NCBI GenBank assembly: GCA_946628065.1
Contig: CAMOWC010000013.1
Location: 1 to 32,411 of the forward strand
Direction: 5' to 3'
Source: an uncultured Clostridiaceae bacterium
GTDB lineage: Bacteria > Bacillota > Clostridia > TANB77 > CAG-508
Length of the DNA stretch: 32,411 nt
Shown here: piece by piece, positions 24,709 to 30,934 of the stretch
Layout of the letters: each line of letters starts with the position of its first letter
Position numbering within the stretch: position 1 is the stretch's first letter
Translations under genes and position numbers: made by a program
The notes under the pieces: model-generated
Databases searched by the model: none
Seen by the model: the letters and a program-made list of their open reading frames with translations, nothing else
What the model was told of the DNA's origin: nothing

Positions 24709-27380
24709 ATGTGGCATACATTGACAAAGGAAGAAGTTAGGAGAAAACTTAGGACAGACTTGGCAAATGGACTAACAGAAGAAGAAGCTAAAAAAAGACA
24801 AAAAGAATATGGAGAAAATAAGCTTAAAGATAAGAAAAAAAACAACATTATGATTAAGTTTTTACTGCAGTTTAATGATTTTATGATTATTATTTTGTTG
24901 ATAGCTGCAGGTGTTTCAGCAGTTATCAGCTATGCAGAAGGAACACGGAGAATATATTGATTCTATTATAATAATTGCAATTGTTGTGTTTAATGCATGC
25001 ATGGGACTCATACAGGAAACCAGAGCAGAAAAAGCTTTAGAGGCTTTAACTAAGCTTTCGGCTCCTATTGCAAAGGTAAAAAGAGAAGGCAAAATAAAAG
25101 AGGTTCCATCAAGTGATGTTGTACCAGGGGATATTGTTTTACTTGAAACAGGAAATTTTGTTCCTGCTGATAGTAGAATTATAGAAGAGTCAAGTTTAAG
25201 TATAGAAGAATCTGCCCTAACTGGAGAATCTGCTCCTGTAAAAAAGGAGGCAACTTGCACTCTTGAAAAAAACATAATGCCAGCAGACATGATTAACATG
25301 GCATTTGCGACTACTACTGTAAGCGCAGGACATGGAGAAGCGGTTGTGTGTGATATTCGGAATGAAAACAAAAGTAGGACAAATTGCAAATTTGATTTTA
25401 TCTGATGAAGCGCCTGAAACTCCCCTTCAAAAGAAACTTCGGTGAAGTAGGAAAAAAATTAGGACTAGCTGCACTGATTATTTGTTCATTTATTTTTGTA
25501 ATTGGAGTGTTAAAGAGAATTCCATGGATTCAAATGTTTATGACATCAGTAGGACTAGCAGTTGCAGCTATTCCAGAAGGACTCCCTGCAATTGTAACAA
25601 TACTCTTATCCATAGGGGTAACAAAAATGGCAAAGAAAAATAGCATAATAAGGAAACTGCCAGCAGTTGAGACGCTTGGAAGTAGTAATGTAATTTGTTC
25701 AGACAAAACAGGAACACTTACTAAAAACATGATGAAAGTTACTAAAATAACAGATGGATCTTATAGCATTACTAGTGAAATAACAAGTACGAATAGATTG
25801 ATTATAGAACTGCGGAGCTCTTTGTAATGATGCAAAAGAGCAAGAAGAAAATGGCAAATGGAGTGTTTTAGGTGAACCAACAGAATCTGCAATTATAAAC
25901 GCAAGCCTTGAAAACAAGATTCATAAATCTGATTTAGAGAGAGACTTTCCACGTGTCCGGAGAGATACCATTTGATTCTTCAAGAAAGCTTATGACGACA
26001 ATACATAAAATGCAGTCAGGATATAGAATTATTACTAAAGGAGCACCTGATATTTTATTAAGTAAATGTTCAAAAGACTATAATAATGGTAAAATACAAA
26101 ATATGAATATATCTAGAATAGAGGAAATTAAAAATGCAAATAGAAAAATGGCAGAAAAAGCATTAAGAGTATTAGCTGTTGCTTATCTAGATACACAACA
26201 CATGCCGACTAATATTAAAGCTGAACAAATTGAGAAAAACTTGATATTTGTAGGTTTAATAGGAATGATAGATCCTCCAAGAGAAGGAGTAAAGGAAGCA
26301 GTAGAAACATGTAGAAAAGCAGGAATTAAAACTGTAATGATAACAGGAGACCATATAGACACTGCAAAAGCAATTGCAAAAGAAATTGGAATATTAAAAG
26401 GTTCGGATTTGGCTATTACCGGGACCGAACTAGATAAACTACCGCAAGACAAGCTTGAAAAAGACATAATGAACTATTCGGTTTTTGCCAGAGTTTCACC
26501 TGAGCATAAAGTTAGAATTGTAAAAGCATTTAGAGCAAATGGAAAAATAACTGCAATGACAGGGGATGGAGTAAATGATGCACCAGCACTTAAAATGGCG
26601 GATATAGGTGTTGCTATGGGAAAAGGAGGAACAGATGTTGCTAAAAGTGCATCAGATATGATATTAGCTGATGACAATTTTGTAACTATTGTGGAAGCTG
26701 TAAAGACTGGAAGGCACATATATGACAATATAAAAAAAGCAGTTCATTTTTTGCTAGCAACAAATATAGGGGAAATAGTTGTAATATTTATAGGACTACT
26801 ACTAGGGCTTGAATCGCCGCTTCTTGCAATACAGCTTCTTTGGGTAAATTTGGTTACTGATTCGATTCCAGCAATAGCTCTTGGGCTTGAACCAGCAGAT
26901 GCAAATATAATGGCCAGAAGACCAGAGAGTTCAAAAAAAGGGCTATTTTCAGATGGACTTTGGGCGAAAATTTTCATAGAGGGAACTATGATTGGAATGC
27001 TTACTTTGTTTAGCTTTACGATAGGCAATAAACTTTTTGGATTAGATGTAGGAAGAGCAATGGCATTTGTTTCATTAAGTATGCTAGAGTTGATTCATAG
27101 CTTTAACATAAAATCAAACGAATCAATTTTTAAAATTGGAATAAAGCAAAATCCATATTTGATAGGCTCATTTATTATAGGGGCTTTTTTACAAATAGGA
27201 GTTGTAAGTATTGAGCCACTAGCTAAAATATTTGACTGTGTTCCACTAAATATGGAGCAGTGGATGATAGTTGCTTTAATTTCAATATGTCCTATTGTAA
27301 TAATTGAAACACAAAAGAAATTAAATGAAATAAAGTTTGGGAAAAGAGTTTATGGAATTAAAAGCCAAACTAATGAATAA
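24709..27380 (+). CDS. Ca2+-type P-ATPase interrupted by five CGG +1 frameshift sites
   Basis: A type II (SERCA/LMCA1-like) cation pump that probably exports Ca2+. Read conventionally the gene breaks at CGG 24946, 25358, 25440, 25813 and 25958. Skipping the C each time gives one 888-residue protein, the normal family size. Order: cation-ATPase N-terminal domain, two helices, actuator TGES (about 171-174), [22 protein letters not shown], helix 4 with the ion-binding AAIPEGLPA, phosphorylation site DKTGT (Asp331), [40 protein letters not shown] and helix 6 [13 protein letters not shown]. Restored junctions fall inside conserved blocks with no residue gained or lost. No other lesion is present. 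The start follows GGAGG, and a strong terminator ends it. Confidence 0.9.
24946..24948 (+). other. In-frame CGG +1 frameshift site 5 (P-ATPase)
   Basis: Codon 80, preceded by ACA. The zero frame stops at 24958-24960. Skipping the C gives AEGTGEYIDS, leading into the second membrane helix. Confidence 0.88.
25358..25360 (+). other. In-frame CGG +1 frameshift site 6 (P-ATPase)
   Basis: Preceded by ATT, in the frame entered after site 5 (137 codons on). The zero frame stops at 25403-25405. Skipping the C restores [11 protein letters not shown], where the glycine is highly conserved in the family. Confidence 0.9.
25440..25442 (+). other. In-frame CGG +1 frameshift site 7 (P-ATPase)
   Basis: Preceded by CTT, only 27 codons after site 6, and followed directly by TGA. 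Skipping the C restores [15 protein letters not shown], a recognisable P-ATPase block. Confidence 0.88.
25813..25815 (+). other. In-frame CGG +1 frameshift site 8 (P-ATPase)
   Basis: Preceded by CTG, 124 codons after site 7. The zero frame stops at 25825-25827. Skipping the C restores [11 protein letters not shown], the conserved block at the start of the nucleotide-binding domain. Confidence 0.9.
25958..25960 (+). other. In-frame CGG +1 frameshift site 9 (P-ATPase)
   Basis: Preceded by GTC, 48 codons after site 8. The zero frame stops at 25973-25975. Skipping one C restores [18 protein letters not shown], a well-known conserved block. Confidence 0.9.
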
Positions 27381-27432
27381 AAAAGCAAGCATTTGCGAGG
27401 AAAACGGAGGGAAAAAGAGGAATAAAGGGAAT

Positions 27433-27486
27433 AAATAACCAAAATTATGATTCGATTTGACATAATTTTGGTTATTTTGCTTTTTC
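27433..27486 (+). terminator. Rho-independent terminator of the P-ATPase gene
   Basis: AAATAACCAAAATTATG (27433-27449) and CATAATTTTGGTTATTT (27461-27477) are perfect 17-base complements with an 11-base loop, followed by GCTTTTTC. An ATG at 27447 inside the first arm opens the next reading frame but is not a plausible start. Confidence 0.85.
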
Positions 27487-27500
27487 TTCGAATATTAGAT

Positions 27501-27529
27501 TTGAAATTGCCTAGAATATATAGTATAAT
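27501..27529 (+). promoter_or_regulatory. Strong promoter of the M23 peptidase gene
   Basis: TTGAAA (27501-27506) and TATAAT (27524-27529) with 17-base spacing, near consensus. It implies transcription starts near 27536, so translation must begin downstream of that point. Confidence 0.75.
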
Positions 27530-27566
27530 TAACTTTGTCGCGCATAAAATTAGCCTTAAAAGGAGA

Positions 27567-28535
27567 GTGAATTTTATTTTAGAAAAGAAAATTAAATACT
27601 ATACAAAAGAATGTACTAAGTGGACGACTTTATTAGTATTTGGTATTCTTATTATTATATTTGCGATTTTAACGAAATATAAACCTGTTTATATAGTTAC
27701 GCTTTCTGGAGTAGAAATAGGAATTGTAAATAATAAACATGAAATAGAAGATGCCATTGAGAGCTACGTTCAAAACGTAACAGAAGACATAGCATATATT
27801 AACATAGAAGAAATGCCAGAATTTAAATTGAAATTTGTAAGTCGAGAAGAACAAACAAGCGAAGAAGAAGTTCTAATAGCTGTAAGAGATACTGCCATAA
27901 TTACTTATAGAAGATATGCAATTACATTAGAAGGAGTGCAAAAATCAGTTGTATATTCACTAGATGAGGCAAAGAGCGTAGTAGAAGAAATAAAAGAGGA
28001 ATTTGATGGAGATTTAGACCTAGATATAGGGGTAGTAGAAATATTTGATACAAACCATGTAGATGTAGAAAATGTTGAAACAGCTGTGGCTAAAGTAAAT
28101 GATGATTCGCTTATACAGGAAAAGCTCAAAGAAAAAGAAGCAACGGTAAACGGAATAGTATTGCATTTACCATTAAATGAAGAAGCCAAAACAACAATTA
28201 CTTCGCGTTTTGGTTCGAGAAATGGTGGATACCATTCTGGATTAGATATAGCAACAACAATTGGAACACCTATATATGCAGCAGCTGCAGGAACTGTGAC
28301 ATATGCAGGATGGCAAGGAGGATATGGAAATTTAGTAATTATTTCTCATGGCAATGGTGTAGAAACATATTATGCTCATTGCACGTCAATATATGTATCT
28401 ACAGGAGAAACAGTAGAAACAGGAGAACTAATTTCATCAGTTGGTTCAACGGGAAATTCTACAGGACCACATCTTCACTTAGAAGTTAGAGTAAATGGAG
28501 TAGCTCAAAATCCGCAAAATTATTTATATAAATAA
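27567..28535 (+). CDS. Membrane-anchored M23 (LytM-type) metallopeptidase
   Basis: About 322 residues. A membrane helix at about 22-38 (TLLVFGILIIIFAILT) places the rest outside the cell. A middle region of repeated alpha/beta character (about 60-200) has no clear name. The C-terminal M23 domain has the zinc ligands in YHSGLDIATTIG (HxxxD) and HLHLEV (HxH), with GTPIYAAAAGTVTYAGWQGGYGN between. Such enzymes cut peptidoglycan cross-bridges or activate other hydrolases, and many clostridial ones act in sporulation. The start is unclear. AAAAGGAG (27558-27565) nearly abuts GTG 27567, and ATT 27576 has better spacing but is a rare initiator. The upstream ATG 27447 is in the preceding terminator. 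Confidence 0.8.
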   Translation: MNFILEKKIKYYTKECTKWTTLLVFGILIIIFAILTKYKPVYIVTLSGVEIGIVNNKHEIEDAIESYVQNVTEDIAYINIEEMPEFKLKFVSREEQTSEEEVLIAVRDTAIITYRRYAITLEGVQKSVVYSLDEAKSVVEEIKEEFDGDLDLDIGVVEIFDTNHVDVENVETAVAKVNDDSLIQEKLKEKEATVNGIVLHLPLNEEAKTTITSRFGSRNGGYHSGLDIATTIGTPIYAAAAGTVTYAGWQGGYGNLVIISHGNGVETYYAHCTSIYVSTGETVETGELISSVGSTGNSTGPHLHLEVRVNGVAQNPQNYLYK

Positions 28536-28549
28536 AAATATGTTCAATA

Positions 28550-28576
28550 AAAACAAGACTTAAGTCTTGTTTTTTC
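28550..28576 (+). terminator. Rho-independent terminator of the M23 peptidase gene
   Basis: AAAACAAGACTT (28550-28561) is followed directly by its complement AAGTCTTGTTTT (28562-28573) and further T residues; the central bases must open as the loop. Confidence 0.8.
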
Positions 28577-28595
28577 TATATAAAAAATATATAAT
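28567..28595 (+). promoter_or_regulatory. Putative gatB promoter overlapping the terminator
   Basis: TTGTTT (28567-28572) and TATAAT (28590-28595) are 17 bases apart. The -35 box lies in the second arm of the preceding terminator, a compact arrangement. Confidence 0.5.
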
Positions 28596-28628
28596 ATACA
28601 AACAGTTAAACAATACAAGGAGGAAAAA

Positions 28629-30071
28629 ATGTCTAAAGAAGATTATGAAATTGTTATGGGACTCGAAATTCATGCAGAGCTTTCAACTAAAACCAAGATT
28701 TTCTGTTCATGCCCAACCGAGTTTGGAAGCGAACCTAATACACATTGTTGCCCTGTATGTATGGCTATGCCAGGTACTTTACCAGTGCTTAATGAGAAGG
28801 TTGTAGAGTATGCAGTAAAAGCAGGACTTGCTATGAATTGTGAAATCTCAGAATATAGTAAAAATGACCGTAAAAATTATTTTTACCCTGACCTACCAAA
28901 ATCATATCAAATTTCACAATTTGATAAGCCACTTTGCAAAAATGGATATGTTGAAATAGAAACAAAAAATGGCAAAAAGAAAATAAGAATATTAAGAATT
29001 CACATAGAAGAAGATGCAGGAAAACTAAACCACGATGAATATGGAAGGGGGAGCTTTGTAGATCTTAATAGAGCAGGAGTGCCACTTATAGAAATCGTAT
29101 CAGAACCAGATATAAGAGGAGCAGAAGAAGCTGATATTTATTTTAAAAAGATAAAATCAATACTGGAATATATTGAAGTTTCGGACTGCAAAATGCAAGA
29201 AGGTTCTTTAAGGGCAGATGTAAATGTTTCAGTAAGAAAAAAAGGTGAAACGAAATTTGGAACGAGAACTGAAATGAAAAACATGAATTCATTTAGAGCT
29301 ATCCAAAATGCTGTAGAATATGAAGCACAAAGACAGATAGAAATAATAGAAAATGGCGGTAAGATAGAGCAAGAAACATTAAGATGGGACGAGCTACAAG
29401 GAAAGACATACCCTATGAGAGACAAAGAAGATGCGCAAGATTATAGATATTTTCCAGAGCCAGATTTAGGAATAATACATATTACAAAAGAATATGTAGA
29501 TAATGTAAAAAAGAATCTGCCTGAACTCCCAGAGAGCAGGAAAGAAAGATATATTAATGAGTTTAAGTTGCCAGAATATGATGCAAATATTTTAACTTCT
29601 TCAAAATATTTTTCTAATCTTTTTGAAGGTGCTGTTTCAAAATGCGGGAATGCTAAGGCCGTTAGCAACTGGATTATGTCTGATATAAGTGGCATTTTAA
29701 ATGACAAAGAACTAGAACCTGAAAAAATACCATTTACAGCAGACGACTTAGCGGAACTAATTTCGTTAATAGATAAGGGTACTATTAGCAGTAGCATTGC
29801 AAAAAAAGTACTACCAGAAATGTTTGATGGAGAAGAAAAAAGACCTTCTAAAATAATTGAAAAGAATGGATGGATACAAATTTCTGACGAAGGTGCTATA
29901 AGAGAAGTAGTAAATAAAATATTAGAAGCAAATCCTCAGTCTATTGCAGACTATAAAGCAGGAAAAGATAGAGCACTTGGATTTTTAGTAGGACAAGCAA
30001 TGAAAGAAACGAAGGGGAAAGCAAACCCAGGAATGCTAAATAAAATGTTCTTAGAAGAATTAAATAAATAA
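28629..30071 (+). CDS. gatB: Aspartyl/glutamyl-tRNA amidotransferase subunit B
   Basis: A complete 480-residue GatB, the kinase/transamidase subunit that with GatA and GatC converts Glu-tRNA(Gln), and often Asp-tRNA(Asn), to the amidated form. Visible blocks are VMGLEIHAELSTKTKIFC, the zinc-site cysteines (CSCP and CCPVC), YFYPDLPKSYQISQ, HIEEDAGKL, DLNRAGVPLIEIVSEPD, SLRADVNVSVR, GTRTEMKNMNSF and the C-terminal YqeY-like tRNA-binding tail ending NPGMLNKMFLEEL. gatC and gatA are not adjacent, so they lie elsewhere. It has the strong ribosome binding site AAGGAGG. Confidence 0.96.
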   Translation: MSKEDYEIVMGLEIHAELSTKTKIFCSCPTEFGSEPNTHCCPVCMAMPGTLPVLNEKVVEYAVKAGLAMNCEISEYSKNDRKNYFYPDLPKSYQISQFDKPLCKNGYVEIETKNGKKKIRILRIHIEEDAGKLNHDEYGRGSFVDLNRAGVPLIEIVSEPDIRGAEEADIYFKKIKSILEYIEVSDCKMQEGSLRADVNVSVRKKGETKFGTRTEMKNMNSFRAIQNAVEYEAQRQIEIIENGGKIEQETLRWDELQGKTYPMRDKEDAQDYRYFPEPDLGIIHITKEYVDNVKKNLPELPESRKERYINEFKLPEYDANILTSSKYFSNLFEGAVSKCGNAKAVSNWIMSDISGILNDKELEPEKIPFTADDLAELISLIDKGTISSSIAKKVLPEMFDGEEKRPSKIIEKNGWIQISDEGAIREVVNKILEANPQSIADYKAGKDRALGFLVGQAMKETKGKANPGMLNKMFLEELNK

Positions 30072-30090
30072 TTGGAAAAGATTACATTTG

Positions 30091-30137
30091 AAAGACTCCT
30101 ATATTTATGTTAACATAAATATAGGAGTCTTTGTTTT
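30091..30137 (+). terminator. Perfect palindromic terminator after gatB
   Basis: Positions 30091-30111 are exactly complementary to 30112-30132 (AAAGACTCCTATATT arm ends), a 42-base palindrome followed by GTTTT. The innermost bases will form the loop. Confidence 0.82.
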
Positions 30138-30149
30138 AGGAGAAAAAAC

Positions 30150-30398
30150 ATGAAAAAGGTTATAGAAGAATTTTTTAATATTAATTATAATGTAATGAGA
30201 ATAATAAATAGAGGGCTAGTATTCTCATTTGCAATAGGAATAACTGGAATTGCATTACTACTTACATATAATACAAATACAGTAACATATGATATTTTTA
30301 AAGGTGGATTAATACTTGTAAAAGCATCAACAATTTTTGCAGCAGAGTTTATAGGATGTGGATTTATAATAGATAAAATAAAAAAAGGTATAATATAA
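30150..30398 (+). CDS. Small two-helix membrane protein of unknown function
   Basis: An 82-residue protein with two hydrophobic segments: about 23-40 (LVFSFAIGITGIALLLTY) and about 52-74 (LILVKASTIFAAEFIGCGFII). Charged ends (KKVIEEFF and DKIKKGII) put both termini on the same side, probably the cytoplasm. No domain is recognised. AGGAG precedes the ATG and terminators lie on both sides, so it may be an independent unit or expressed by read-through from gatB. Confidence 0.65.
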   Translation: MKKVIEEFFNINYNVMRIINRGLVFSFAIGITGIALLLTYNTNTVTYDIFKGGLILVKASTIFAAEFIGCGFIIDKIKKGII

Positions 30399-30420
30399 TA
30401 CTTAAACTTTTTATAAATAA

Positions 30421-30451
30421 TAAAAGAACAAGTTCAAAACTTGTTCTTTTA
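30421..30451. terminator. Bidirectional terminator between the small membrane protein gene and rpsT
   Basis: TAAAAGAACAAGTT (30421-30434) and AACTTGTTCTTTTA (30438-30451) are perfect 14-base complements with a 3-base loop, lying between two convergent genes. Confidence 0.88.
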
Positions 30452-30455
30452 TTAT

Positions 30456-30719
30456 TTATTTCATTGTATTTAGTAATTTTGCTAAGCTAGATTTTTTTCT
30501 TGAAGCAGTATTCTTTTTAATTACACCTTTTGTACAAGCTTGGTCTACCTTCTTTGTAGCTGTAACAAAAGCTGCTTCGGCTTCTTTTTTATTTCCTTTT
30601 TCAACTGCTTCTTTAAAGCTTTTTACAGCTGTTTTATAAGCTGTTTTAACCATATTATTTTGAGCAGTTTTTGTTTCTATAACACTAACTCTTTTAATTG
30701 CAGATTTTATGTTTGGCAT
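30456..30719 (-). CDS. rpsT: 30S ribosomal protein S20
   Basis: An 87-residue basic protein matching S20: PNIKSAIKRV, a middle helix KTAYKTAVKSFKEAVEKG, then KVDQACTKGVIKKNTASRKKSSLAK. It binds 16S rRNA early in small-subunit assembly. The ATG at 30719 follows AAAAGGAGGTG; the three codons before it are not needed. It has its own promoter (30763-30791) and a bidirectional terminator. Confidence 0.95.
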   Translation of the reverse strand: MPNIKSAIKRVSVIETKTAQNNMVKTAYKTAVKSFKEAVEKGNKKEAEAAFVTATKKVDQACTKGVIKKNTASRKKSSLAKLLNTMK

Positions 30720-30762
30720 TAATAGCACCTCCTTTTAGTCCGTGTAAATTACTATCTTAGAT

Positions 30763-30791
30763 ATTTTATCACACTAAAGACATTTTTGCAA
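30763..30791 (-). promoter_or_regulatory. Promoter of rpsT
   Basis: On the minus strand TTGCAA (30791-30786) and TAAAAT (30768-30763) are separated by 17 bases, with TGTGA just before the -10 box. It lies about 45 bases upstream of the start codon. Confidence 0.65.
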
Positions 30792-30934
30792 GTGATTTTT
30801 GGACAATATATACAAAAAGATAGTGTCAATTTTTAGGAGAACTTTTATGGAGGTCTATGAGATTGGATTCTAAAAGTTTATTTTATATTTTAGCATTATC
30901 TCAAGCACCTAAAAAATTAATTCTAATTTGTTAC

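Noticed and set aside
24709-27380. P-type ATPase as an ordinary pseudogene
   Set aside because: All five breaks are the same in-frame CGG and every motif and reading segment is intact, which random decay would not produce.
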